A DNA stretch of 64,000 bases. It comes from Hippopus hippopus. Its lineage: Eukaryota > Mollusca > Bivalvia > Cardiida > Cardiidae. The notes under the pieces are model-generated. The model worked only from the letters and a program-made list of their open reading frames with translations. It was not told the DNA's origin and searched no databases. The position numbers and the translations under genes are program-made. Shown here in pieces: positions 1 to 12,800 of this stretch. The number at the start of each line of letters is the position of its first letter. Positions within the stretch are counted from its first letter, which is position 1. Location of the stretch: assembly GCA_946811185.2 (NCBI GenBank), contig OX328101.1:16538122-16602121 (forward strand), in the 5' to 3' direction.

Positions 1-102
1 GGGGTAAAACTGTGTCAAAAATACTTTGATGCTTACATGTCCTTTTTTGAATTAAGAAAATTAATGTGTGTTTGAGAGAGTAGTAAACAGTGTGAGAAAA
101 GA

Positions 103-1913
103 ACACAAGAGGACCATGATGGTCCTATATTCGTCACCTGAGTACTAAGCAGTAAAGGTCTACAATGAAGATAAATGCCAAATATTGAGGTTCAAGGCCA
201 AATGATAATGAAACAAGAGCGGCAAATTGTAGCAAGATATGCCCATCCCACCGCCAGTTGTTGAGGAGGTATAATAATTGCAAAGGGCAGGTAATGTAAC
301 AAACATGTTTACCAAGTCTCAAGTCAATTTGATATGAGATTTCAAAGTTCCATTCCGGACAAGCAAGAAATACTGTAAAAATGAAAATCAAAGTGGAATT
401 ACTCAAAATCCGCGCTAGGTAGAGTTATTGTTCTTGCACACAGTACTCGGTAATATTGCAACAAACATGCATACCAAGTTTGAAGTTGTACTGACTTGAG
501 ATGACAAAGTTATATTCCGGACAAGCACTAAATGCTGTAAAAATGACGATCAAAGGGGAATAACTCAAAGACAGCGCGAGGTAGAGTTACAATTCTTGTG
601 CACTGCACTTCCAAATATTGCAACAAATAAGCATACCATATTTCAAGTCATTCCTACTTAAGATGACAAAGTTTTGCTCCGGACAAGCAAGAAATGCTAT
701 AAAAATGAAGGTCAAAGGGGGAATAACTCAAAATTTGTGCTAGGAAGAGTTATGGTTTTTGTGTACTGCACTCCGTAATTTTTCAACAATCATGCATACC
801 AAATTTGAAGATGTTCAGGCTAGAGATGACAAAGTTATATTCCGGACAAGCAGAAAATGCTGTAAAAATGACGATCAAAGGGAAATAACTCAAAGACAGT
901 ACAAGGTAGAGTTATAGTTCTTTCACACTGTACTCCGTATTATTGCAACAAACACAAATGCCAAGTTTCAAGTCAATCGGACAGGAGATGACAAAGTTAT
1001 GCTCCGAACAAAGAACTATTCTACAGAACTTTCTAATTAAAGGGCAAATAACTCCAGTTGTTCTGGTCCAATTAGACCCATAATCAAACTCATCCGAGAT
1101 CTTATGGTCATAAGTATTTTGACCAAGTTTGATGCTGATTAATTAAAAATGTAGATGCTAGAGTGTAAACAAAGTCTAATATAGCAATTTTTCTTATTCA
1201 AGGGCAAATAACTCCAGTTGTTCTGGTCCGATTAGACCCATAATCGAACTCATCCGAGATCTTATGTTCATATATATTTTGACCAAGTTTGATGCTTATT
1301 GGTTAAAAATTGTAGATGCTAGAGTGTAAACAAAGTCAAATATAGCAATTTTTCTTATTCAAGGGCAAATAACTCCAGTTGTTCTGGTCCGATTAGACCC
1401 ATAATCGAACTCATCCGAGATCTTATGTTCATATATATTTTGACCAAGTTTGGTGCTGATTGGTGAAAAATTGTAGATGCTAGAGTGTAAACAAAGTCAA
1501 ATATAGCAATTTTTCTAATTCAAGGGCTAATAACTCCAGTCGTTCTGGTCCGATTAGACCCATTATTGAACTCATCCGAGATCTTATGGTCATATATATT
1601 TTGACCAAGTTTGGTGCTGATTGGTTGATATTTGTAGATGCTAGAGTGTAAACAAAGTCAAATATAGCAATTTTTCTAATTCAAGGGCAAATAACTCCAG
1701 TTGTTCTGGTCCTATTAGACCCATAATCGAACTCATCTGAGATCTTATGGTCATATATATTTTGACCAAGTTTGGTGCTGATTGGTAAATATTTGTAGAT
1801 GTTAGAGTGTAAACAAAAAAATGTGAACGGACGGATGACGGACGGACGCCAACAGATGCTGAGTGATCACAATAGCTCATCCTGAGCACTTCGTGCTCAG
1901 GTGAGCTAAAAAT
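103..1913 (+). mobile_element. Hairpin-ended 'AACAAGAG' element with tandem repeats, copy 1
   Basis: It starts ACACAAGAGGACCATGATGGTCC (hairpin) with TCACCTGAG after it, and ends in ACGGACGGACGCC, hairpin GAGCACTTCGTGCTC and CTCAGGTGAGCTAAAA. The 5' TCACCTGAG and 3' CTCAGGTGA are complementary. Inside are two tandem arrays: units of about 150-165 bp (about 215-1020) and five units of 161 bp (1041-1810). It is embedded in a TTAA MITE whose right half resumes at about 1909. Confidence 0.65.
1041..1810. repeat. Tandem array, five ~161-bp units
   Basis: The string GGGCAAATAACTCCAGTTGT recurs at about 1042, 1202, 1363, 1524 (one mismatch) and 1685, at steps of 160-161 bp. Units share GACCAAGTTTGATGCTGATT and GTAGATGCTAGAGTGTAAAC and are highly alike, which points to recent homogenisation. 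Confidence 0.9.
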
Positions 1914-2009
1914 GCTGGTTACTAGCATTTTCTTCCTTTCCCAAAATGTTTTCAAAAGCCTTTTGACTCATGGTAATTTAAATACAGGATTGTTCGGCAA
2001 AGAGTCTAA
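1909..2009 (-). mobile_element. TTAA-hairpin MITE, right half
   Basis: Resumes after the hairpin-ended element with AATGCTGGTTACTAGCATTT and continues TTTTCAAAAGCC to GGATTGTTCGGCAAAGAG. Its left half is probably the AACAGTGTGAGAAAAG at 87-103. Confidence 0.7.
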
Positions 2010-2107
2010 TTCTTGCAAATGATGAAAACGTTAAGCTCAGCTTTAATTCCCAGCATTCCCAAGATGCCTCAACTATTTCATTTAATGGCATGCATAATCT
2101 ATGCCTT

Positions 2108-2347
2108 TAATTCTGTACCAGACGACAACATTCCAGACTTGTCCATAATAGATGCATTTGCAGACGACAAATTAGATTTAGATCAAATCATTGGATTTGT
2201 TTGTAAAAGGGCTGTAACAGGGTAGAAAACAATGTGGGAGGAGGAGAAAATACAGATGACCAGCATTTTTCTCTTTTTACCATAATGTTTTCAAAAGCTT
2301 TCTACTTTAGAATCATTAAAACTCAGGATTGTAGGGTAAAGCGTTAA
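2108..2347 (-). mobile_element. TTAA-hairpin MITE
   Basis: Family order in reverse orientation: ACCAGACGACAACATTCC, GCATTTGCAGACGAC, a weakened hairpin, then AACTCAGGATTGTAGGG and TTAA. The central stem has several mismatches. Confidence 0.8.
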
Positions 2348-2439
2348 ACCAATCATTTTGACATTTGCAGAAAATTTTGATAGATACTGTTTCTTTACAA
2401 ATGTAACACTTCCTTTAAATCTTTATCTGATGACTCTAC

Positions 2440-2562
2440 TCCTTTACTACACAATTCCTAACTCTGAGAAAGCTTTTGAAACATTGTTGGAAAAGCAGAA
2501 AATGCTGATAACCAGCTTTTTGTCCTGGTTTTTCCATCCACAAAGTTTTCTACCTATTTAAG
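2440..2562 (+). mobile_element. TTAA-hairpin MITE, truncated
   Basis: ACACAATTCCTAACTCTGAG, GAAAGCTTTTGAAACATTG and AAAATGCTGATAACCAGC, then the right half is missing. Confidence 0.65.
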
Positions 2563-2977
2563 GGCAAATACTCTTATTTGAAAAACATTTTAATTGTTGT
2601 CTGCAAATTCCCATAAGGAACTCTTTTACTTCCAAATAATTTAATATCAGTTGTTTTCATGAACATTGGCAAGTTCTACTTGGCTGAAAAATTTTTTTCA
2701 TAGCTCCATGAAAAAAAAAATCACGTTGTGCCGGACTACTTTAGCTGAAGGTTACTTTTGCGGGTCCTACACACTGCTGTGTTCATTTACTTTTGTTCTA
2801 TTGGTTAATTTTCAGTATTGGGGATCTGAAAACTGCTTCCCTATTGTATTCTTGCGCCATACAAATATGAGTGGAAGGGGCTTTAGAAACTCCAACGTTA
2901 GATTTAAAAAGAAAGAAAATGAATGCAGTTTGAATTATTTCCATGGGTGTATGTTGTCTGTAATATTAAATTACAAG

Positions 2978-3177
2978 GAATGAAGAGAATTTTATTTTTT
3001 TCATGGAGGTATGAAAAAAAAAAACCTAATCACACTTTTGTATGAAACCGGAGGTATGAAAAAAAAAAACCCCTTATCACACTTTTGTATGAAACCGTTC
3101 GCGGTTTCATACAAAAGTGTGATTAGGTTTTTTTTTTTTCATACCTCCATGAAAAAAATAAAATTCTCTTCACTCCT
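2978..3177. repeat. Long palindrome with a duplicated arm
   Basis: The left arm (2978-3049) and right arm (3102-3177) pair over about 70 bp including TCATGGAGGTATG, poly-A and ACACTTTTGTATGAAACCG. Between them lies a second direct copy of the inner 48 bp of the left arm (3050-3097), so the right arm has two possible partners. The loop is TTCG-like. Confidence 0.9.
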
Positions 3178-3270
3178 TAAATAAATAAATAACACTTTTT
3201 CAATGGCTACAAATACAGTTCTGCTGCAAGATCAACAAACACTTTGATTACAATCTAGAATAATGTAATG

Positions 3271-3333
3271 GACAGAGTAGATTAAAGATCAGACTGCACA
3301 TTCTGTGCAGTCTGTATCTTGATCTACACTGTC
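3271..3333. repeat. ATCAGACTGCAC hairpin
   Basis: AAGATCAGACTGCACA, loop TTC, TGTGCAGTCTG-TATCTTGATCT: a near-perfect stem of about 20 bp ending near GTAGATTA / GATCTACACTGTC. Related stems lie at 47905, 56255 and 60841. Confidence 0.8.
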
Positions 3334-3461
3334 TACAAATACTAATTGTGTTCGCTATATTAAGGAGAGATTTTAGGCATCATCAGATCACAAATTTCAA
3401 TGTAGCTCAAATGAAGGGACTTGTCTGGTTAGCATCAATTTCACCCTTTTCAAACATTTTT

Positions 3462-3563
3462 TTTTTTTCAAAAGCCTTTTTCCTAACTGCTACTTTTCCC
3501 ACAATGATTCTGAAAGCTCTATCCATCAGGGTCATAAAACAAGGGATTATTTGGTAAAGGGTC
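3462..3563 (-). mobile_element. TTAA-hairpin MITE, right half
   Basis: CAAAAGCCTTTTTCC, TTTTCCCACAATGATT, TCAGGGTCATAAAAC and TTTGGTAAAGGGTC only. Confidence 0.55.
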
Positions 3564-3729
3564 AATCACTGTCCAAGACAGAGCATTTGCAGAACATCTG
3601 CAAAGTTACCAGTATTAAATTTTTCTCCTTTTCCCACAATGTTTCAGAAAATTTCTTCCTCTAGGTTGTTAAAACACTAGGTTGATTAGTAAAGAGAATA
3701 TCATAACACAAATTATCAAAGCCCCTTAC

Positions 3730-3850
3730 ACTGAAAGACTGGTTTATTCATGGTAGCCATTCGGGGACAATAGTGCTGTCCAGGAAATCCTTGTATATGT
3801 ACCTCTAGTGGAACTGGGCGAACAGATGGACGGAAATTGTACAAACCCAC
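3730..3850 (-). CDS. ASCC3: ASCC3 coding exon 28 (last exon in window)
   Basis: Encodes [20 protein letters not shown], then [20 protein letters not shown], the start of RecA2 in cassette 2. The acceptor is ATTTCAG and the donor CAGT|GTAAGG, ending in phase 1. A 4.5 kb intron separates it from exon 27. No further ASCC3 exon was recognised in 1-3729, so the next lies left of the window. Confidence 0.95.
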
Positions 3851-6800
3851 CTGAAATACATGCATATTGAATTATTTCAGTAATCAGTCTTTAACACTAG
3901 ATTTGAACCAAAAAGATTTTCTTTCTAGAAGAAAGTTATTATTGACTAAAACAGACTTAAAAATCACATAAAATACAAAAAAATCATTTGGATTGGAACA
4001 TGAGACCTTTAAAGCCATACTTCAGGGACTCTATGGAGTGAGCTAACCGTGCAAATAGCTATATAGAGTGTTTAAAATGTTCTTATCTCTTATCATGACA
4101 GCTTTTCCATTTAATAGAAAAAGGAGAAATTGCTGTCCACCAGTATTTTCAACTTTTTCTGTCATGTTTTCAAAGCCATCTTCATCAGGGTCTTTAACCC
4201 TTTACCAAACAATCCCAGGTTTTATCGACTCCGTGAAAGAAGCCATTTAAAAACATTGTGGGAAAAGGAGAAAATGCTGGTAACCAGCATTTTCTCCTTT
4301 TCCCACAATGTTTTCTACCCTTTCCGAAACAAATTTCAATTTTTGACTCACATTTATTTTGTTGTCTGCAAATACTTTCAATTTGGACCTGTCTGAAATT
4401 TTGTCATTCAGTAAAGAATTAAACATGGGACTGGTTGGTAAAAAGTTAAAATATATCAGGCACTTGAAGGTTAGGTAAGTCTATTTTCTATAACATATAT
4501 TTGTCAGATCCTATTCAAAATAACCAGTCAAAATTTTGTCAAAACACTACCAGCCATTCACTTTCAAATCCTATACAATTTACAATGTTTAGGCAACCAA
4601 TACAACCTATGCTCAAATCAAGTCTAGAGAACTGAATAGTTCACAAAACAGTGTAATAAATGTTGATTCACATCTAGATATAGAAGATTTACATCGAAAA
4701 AAAAAAATCAAATTCAATTAAACTATTTATTCAGTTTGTAAAGCTTTTTGCAAAAAAACAAGCAAGACTTAACCCTTTACCATACAATCCCGACTTTTAA
4801 CGACCCTTAGAAAGAAAGCTTTTGAAAAAATTGTGGGAAAAGAAGAAAATGCTGGTTACCAGCATTTTCTCCTTTTCCCACAATGTTTTCTACCCTTCCC
4901 AAATCGATTTTCAATTTTTGATTCACATTTATTTTGTCGTCTGCAAATGCTTTCAATTTGGACTAGTCCAAAATTTTGTTGTTTGGTAAAGACTTAAAAG
5001 CCTTTGACAGGTTTATATCATCACTAAGAAAAGGTCTTCCACTAAAATTGCTTTTTCCTTTTAACTCAAACAACATTTTACACCTACCCACATTGAAAGC
5101 TTTTGCAGACAAAAATTAAATGTGACTCAACTTATGGGAGTTTTCTTTGATATGGCAGAAAACCTGTACGGAAAGGACAAAATACTTTTTACCACCATTT
5201 TTCCTTTCTCTGACCATGTTTTCAAAATCCTTTTTCCATAGGGTTGTTTAATTCTTGAATAATCAATCAAGTTTTTAGACTAGTACAATTTCAGAGCATA
5301 CACAGATGACAATTTAAATGTCATTCACATGATAAGACTAGTTTTTGAATGGGGGACAAAATTGTGAAAACAGGAGCATTTTCTCTTTTTTCACAATGGT
5401 TTCAAAAGCCTTTCTTCTCTCAGGGCTACTAAAACTTGGGATGGTGTGGGTAAGGATTAAAGACAGGATTGTTCAGTATGGCATTAACCTATCATCTCCT
5501 TGCAGCAGACATGTTTGGAAACATCCTTGCAAAAATTAATATGAATACAGAAAATAAATTGGGAGTTCAATACATGGATACTAAACATTTTGAAATACTG
5601 TTGCAAAAACAGAGAAATTTCTTGTTATGATTATTTTCTGTTTTTGTCACATTCCTGAGGGTTGCTAAAAAATTTTCTGCATGATGAAAGAGTAGCCTGC
5701 AGTTGCTAATGTGTTTAACACTTTACCAGACGACAAAATTATAGACTGCTTCAAATTGGACGCATTTGCAGACTACAACTTAATTTTGGCTCAATCAATA
5801 GGGTTTATCTTTGAAAAAATTGTGGAAAAAGGAGAAAATGCTGGTTACCAGCATTTTCTTCTTTTCCCACAATGTTTTCGAAAACCTTTTTCCCCCAGCG
5901 TTGCTGACACTGGGAACTGTAGGGTAAAGGGTTAACAAATTACAAAAACCATCTCTGACTAAACCCAAAGGCTTTTAATCTCCTTTCATGTCAGGAAGAA
6001 AGCCCCAAGTTTTTTGTTTACGGATTTGCTTCAAAGATAACAGAATTTAAACTAATCCCGTAGAAGGAAATTTGAAGAAAAGGAACTTGTTTTTCCTCTT
6101 TTTGTTCTTTTAACTCTTCATAACACAACAACACTTTAGACTTGTCTAAATTCAACGCATTTGCAGATGACAAATCCAATGTGAATGGAGTGTTTGCTTA
6201 TGTTTTTAAATGAGTAGAAAACATTGGTTACCAGCATTTCCTCCTCTTCTAACACTGTTTTCAGAAGGCTTCTTCATCAGGGTCATTTAACCCTGCACAA
6301 TCCCAAGTTTTAACCACCTCACCTTGAGGGAGGAAACACTGTGGGGAAAAGGAAAAAATCCTAGTTACCAGAATTTTCTCCTTTCACCAGTCTTTTCTAC
6401 CCTTTCAGAAGACAAATTCCACAATTAGAGCCACATACGATTTTTCATCCACAAAAACTTTCAATTTCGACCAGTCTAAAATTTTGTCGTTTGGTAAAAG
6501 AGTTAAAACATGTGTTTGATTAATTCTTACCACACAATCCCGACTTTTAACGACGCTGAGAAAGAAGCCTTTTGATAACATTGTAGGAAAAGGAGAAAAT
6601 GCTGGTAACCAGCATTTTCTCCTTTTCCCACAATGTTTTCTACCATTCTCAAAACAATTTTCAATTTTTGAGCCATATTTATTTTGTTGTCTGCAAATGC
6701 TTTCAATTTGGACTGGTCTACAATTTTGTCGTTTGGTAAAGAGTTAAGGGTTAAATTTTCCAACTCTTGCCTCAACATACAATACATTCTCGTACAGGAA

Positions 6801-9800
6801 AGTCACCATATGCAATGAAATAGTGCAAATGATAAAATCCAGTGAAACTCTTTACCTCCTGAAGCAATTTGGCAGTAGGAAATTTTCAAATTATCCTTGT
6901 AAAACATGGGTAGTTTACATAACATTAACTTAAACATTAAAAAGTACATGTGAAAACACTGTGGCAAATATCAAATTGACATCTCCTTTATTTATGTTTT
7001 ACAAGTACTAGGCTGGGGCTCTGTGGTGCTGTGCCCAAGGACACATCCATGAGACCGGAGCCATCAGCCCAGATTAAACTGAGAAGCTGTGGATTATAAA
7101 TCTAATCTCTAAACTCCTCATCAAGGGTGATGGAAAAGACACTGAATTTTGAGCAAGATCTCTATTTGCTACGATGGTTTAACAAGGTTCCAAACATTCA
7201 AGTGCATTTACAAACCACAAAGACAGCCTTTGAAAAAATTACGTGGGAGAAGCAGAAAATGCCAGTTTTCTATACTTTCAAAGACAAATTCCATTGTTTG
7301 AGACATGTCTGATTTGTCGCCTACACTTGCTTTCAATTTGGACAAGTGTAAGATTTTGTAGTTCAGTTAAGAATCAATTTTTGTAGCTCTGTACCTCACT
7401 TCAGTCGTTTTTGTAGATTGTGTTGATCAAGATCCCATTAAACTGATGCATATATTTACATGTGGTGCATTTTAAAGTATCATTCTTTAGAGTAGTTGAA
7501 AAACATAGTAATAAAGGATAACATTACTTGACATAAGCAATCTCATCCTTTGCCAAAATGTCTTCAAAACTTCGAAATTGCCTGAGACATAATACATGAA
7601 ATTTCTCAAGATGAGCAATCTCATCTTTTGCTACAGTATCTTTTCTAGCTGAAGCCTTTACCTTTTAACACTTTACTTTTTAACTCTTTTCAAAATTTCA
7701 GATATCTAGACTTGTCCAAATTAACTCTTTACCACACAATCCCGACTTTTAACGACCCTGAGAAAGAAAGCTTTTGAAAACATTGTGGGAAAAGGAGAAA
7801 ATGCTGGTAACCAGCATTTTCTCCTTTTTCCACCATGTTTTCTACCCTTCCCAACTCGAATTTCAATTTCTGATTCACATTTATTTGTCGTCTGCAAATG
7901 CTTTCAATTTGGACTAGTCCAAAATTTTGTCGTTTGGTAAAGAGTTAAAAGCATTTGCAGATGAAAAATTAAAAGGAGTCCAAATGATGATCTCTGTCTT
8001 TAAGAGAGTAGAAAACATAAAAATATTGTGGGAAAAAAAAAGAGAAAATGCTAGTTACCAGCATTTTCTTCTTTTCCTACTATGTTTTCAAAAGCTGTCT
8101 TTATCAGGGTTGTTAAAACAAAGGCAAACAAGGCTTTTGAAAATATTGTGGGAAAAGGGGTAAAGCTGGAAACTAGCATTGTCTCCTTTTCCCACAATGA
8201 TTTCTACTTGTTCAAAAACATACCCCATCGTTTCAGCCACATGTAATCTTAAGTCTGCATGTTTTGGATTTGTTTAAGTCTAAAGTTTTGTCATTTGGCA
8301 GAGTTACACAAAGTAATGAGTGTCTGTCTACTGTGATCTATTTGCATTTAGTCAACCTACCTGTTTAATTCCAAGCCAATCAGCAAGGTCTCTGGCATTA
8401 GCTAGAGCAGTTGAAAGGCCCACAACTCTGACTTTTTTCTCTACATGAGAAGATATAAAGTTAGTTCTGGACACAATAACCTCCAAGACTGGACCTCTGT
8501 CATTGCCTGTAAGTAAAGTTTTTAAAATGCAAACTTAGTGTTGTCTGAAAACATCTGTAATAGTAATGACCCCCATCCCGCTTTTCAACACACTTAAGGA
8601 TTTTCAACAAAGTATAACATAATTCTGATTATTTTCTGATATCTTTCATAAACTTTAAGTGGAAACAAAGATACAAGAGACAAAAAAAAATCTTCAATTT
8701 TTTGGCGGTTAGATTGGCTTCAATCCATGCCTATCAGGGTGACAGCAATAAGAATGCTTGTTGAAATAAACGAATAGGAAAATAATCAAAGGATAATTTC
8801 TCAGATCCAATTTTAGGGAATCAAGCCAAATTAAATGAGGCTTTCTTAATTCATGCAAAGTTTCAAAAAAACAAGACCAATAATGGGGAAAATGCTGCTA
8901 AACCTTTTAATGAATAGAATGTCTTTGCTTTTGACAAGTAACTTCAACCCCTTGGTAATACTAACAACCTATGTAAATTTAAAAAAAATCAGATACAGAA
9001 ATTTGAACTTTATATCTTGCAGACAAGTACAGCAAATTCTATACCTAAATTACTACTTGTCCCTAACTGATAGTCGAATGGGACTGAAGGTATTGACGAC
9101 ATTTACAAATTGTGCGAGTTTACAGAGGTTTACAGAAAATCTGATAAAAAATGTAAGCTTTACATTATAGACAAGAAAAAGAATATGAACAGACAGATGC
9201 ATAGACAGAAATCATGCCAATATTTGTTTTTTGGGAATGAAATGAACTCATGCTTTCATGGCATACATCACTTTGGATACACATTTAATCAAAAACCCAA
9301 GCCATTACTTACCTAAAAGATGAATCTCATCGATAACAATCAAAGACACTGCCTTCACATAGTTCCTTGTTTGCCAACTTCTAGAGACACCGTCCCATTT
9401 CTCTGGTGTTGTGATGATCAAGTCGGCCTTAGCAATGGCTCTCATATCTGGGGTTACATCTCCTGTCAACTCAACAACTCTGCCAAACAAAAAAATTATC
9501 TTTAAAGCCTTAGAATGTACTTTTATTTCTTCCTTCTGTTATAATGTGAAAAACATAGCTGGCAAACAAAATTTCAAAATGGGTGTACATAACATCAGTA
9601 TCGCAAAAACTGCTGATTGATCATGTTTATTAAGTTTCCCATTTATCTCCTTTTTTTTTTTATGTATTATGAAGGAGACTGTTTTATATCAACTTATTAC
9701 CATCTGAAAAGAACTGTAGAACTTTTGGACAGTGCAATGTCTTAATAACTTCTAGTGATTCATACCACAGGCAGGGATCAAACCAGACTTTTCAATTACA

Positions 9801-12800
9801 AACTCACTGCCTTAACTCTTTAACAATGACAAAATTTTAGACTAGTCCAAATTGGAAGCACTTGTAGACAACATATCAAATGAGGCACATATCAAGGAAT
9901 TTGCCTTTGGTAAGACAGACAACCTTGTGGGAAAAGGAGAAAATGCTGGTAACCAGCATTTTCTCCTTTTTCCACAATGTTTTAAAAGCCTTCTTCATCG
10001 ATTGTTATTACTCGAACAAATTGACCTGAAATTGACCTTTATGCAAAGAATAATTAAAGAGTGAATATTTATATCATCGGGTATAATCAGATGTTACGGA
10101 AATTCTGTTAACAGTAAATGTCGGGTTTGACCCTTACAGTGCTTTAGTCAAAATATGAGAGCTTTTGCGGATGACATAGATCAAGATCAGACTGCACAGG
10201 AAGTACATCTTAGATCTTTGTCACCCGCCACGTATTACCAGTTTAAACCAACAAAATCATGTTTATATCAGGTATTTTCAGTATTCTTTAAAGACACGAT
10301 AAATCTATTAGCTGCATAAAGAGTTGAAAATGGTTCACATAGTTCTGCATGCAGACGACAATAGCCGAAGCCAAGTTTGGACAATAATTCAGGCATGTAA
10401 TATATGGTAATAGAGGTCATTTATTTCATGTTAATTTTATCGAATAATAAAACTCGTGATTGTGTGGTAAAGGGCTGATCAGCATGCTACAGAGAATCCA
10501 TGCCATCAAAAGCAGCATCACATACTTTTTTCCAAGCTTTTCCTCAATTCTCACTTTCCAGTCATCAATTCTTTCCCTTACTAAAGCTTTCAGTGGGGCT
10601 ATGTACACAGCCTGAAAGTACAAAAATCATATTAAATGCTAAAATCAGAGATTGTTTGTCTGTGTGGTATTAACCAATGTTTTCAACATTATTCAATTAA
10701 CTAATCTGTGGCCAGTGCACCATGCTTTCCTGTTTCTGTTTTTACCAGTGCTTTGCACAAAATAATTTCATAGCCTGCTCAGTACAGAAGAAGATTAATT
10801 CTGTCACAATGACCATACCATCAGTCCCGGTAAAGAGTTTAGCTGATCTTGGAATCAAATCAACCATCCAAGGATTTAAAGCCCTCTATACAACCAACTG
10901 AAATCAGTTTAAATCTGCAAATGCCAAAGCATGCAACACTCTTTTGTCATATAATCCTTCATTTCTATGATCCTCAGGAAGAAAGCTTTTGATAACATTG
11001 TGTACCTAGCCTTTTCTCCTTTTCCTGCAATGCTTTTCTACCCTTGCAAAGACATATTCCATCATTTGAGCCATCTGCAATTTATTGTCTACAAATGCTT
11101 TCAACAAGGACAAAGTTAAATTCTAACATGACACGTGAATTCGGCTCTATAAACACAGTGCAACGAAAGCGTGGTAAAATCTATGTTATTCTATTTAGAG
11201 TGATGTCATTCTATATAGAATGACGTCATTCTGTATAAAGTAAGTAGGTAAGTTATTCAATGGAATATAATCTGCATCCGAGTTTTTACTCTAAGTATGA
11301 ACTTGTTTTCCTTTCATTAAGAGTTGGTCATGTTAGAATCGAAATAATCTTCTTTCTATCGTGGTTTATCGTTCAATAAACCACGTTGTGAGTTATGAGG
11401 CACAATGGATAACCCACTCGGGCTATCGCCCTCGTGGATTATTTATTGTGCCTCATAACTCACAACCGTGCTTTATTGAACGATAAACCACGATAGAAAG
11501 ATTATTTCTTAAATCTTCTCACCTAGAACAGAGTTAAACAACATGCAGATGCCAAAGCTTGGCTACAGTTGCATGATTTTCAGTGAAAATTCTAAGTCAA
11601 AAAAGTAGCATTATTGTGTCAAAAATACTGTGATGGTTACCTGTTGTTGTTGTATGGGTTTCCATTTCATGGTGAAAAACTTATCGAAGTCTGAAGTAAA
11701 TATCTTCGGTAATGACAGAGATATTATAAAATGTCAAAGTTTTTGAAAACATCAAAGTTTCTGCACAACACCACAGATGACACTACAACGATACCTCAAC
11801 ATTTCCTTAAAAAATGGCTGAGCTAATAAGAAAGGTTAATGCAGACAGACACCAAATAAATAGACAAGGGAAACCAATAACTGACATAAGCTGTTGTGAC
11901 CGTAGCCCTTTACCGACTACAAAATATTAGACTAATCCAAATTGAAGGGAATTGCAGATGACAAATAAGATTTATCTTAACCCTTTACCAAACAATCCCA
12001 GGTTTTCACGACCCTGGGAAAGAAAACATCGTAGGTTAAGGAGAAAATGCTGGTAACCAGCATTTTCTCCTTTTCCCCACCATGTTTTCTGCTCTTTTGT
12101 ACAGCTTAAGCTCATTTGTACCAATGTTGAATTTGTCGTCTGCAACTGCTTTGAAACTGGACTACTCTAAAATATTACTGTGTGGTAATGAGTTAAATGA
12201 TTAGATTTTCTCCTCTGGGTAGTTAAAAACATAAGTTTGTTTGGTAAAGGGTCACCCCTTTCAATTGATTGATTGCATGGTGTTTAATGCCGTTTTTAAC
12301 ACTATTTTAGTTTTATTGCGCTAGCCAGTGCACCTATCCATGCTTTCCTGGAGTTTCTTTTACCAGTACTCTGCACAATTTTCTTTCCAAGCCACTGGCC
12401 TCTTTCCCACATAAGGGTCACCCCTTTACCAGATGACAAAAATTACAGACTTGTTCAAATTGACAGCATTTGCAGATTACAAATTAAATGTGGATCAAAT
12501 TAAGGAATTTGTCTTTGAAAGAGTAGAAAGCAATGCGGAAAAAAGAAAAAATGCTAGTAACCAGCTTTTTTCGCTTTTCTAGCATTGCTTTTAAAGGCCT
12601 TCTTCCTCTTGGTCATTAAAATACGGTATTGTAAAGGGCAAGGATAAAGTAAAACATCTGAAAATATTTAAATGAAACAATGATAACAATTCATTTACCT
12701 TGTTTTGTGGGGATTCTCTGAACACCCTGAAGATGGCAAGTTCTGCTGCTATGGTTTTTCCTGACCCTGTTGGGGCCCCTAGCAATACATTATGGTCTGT

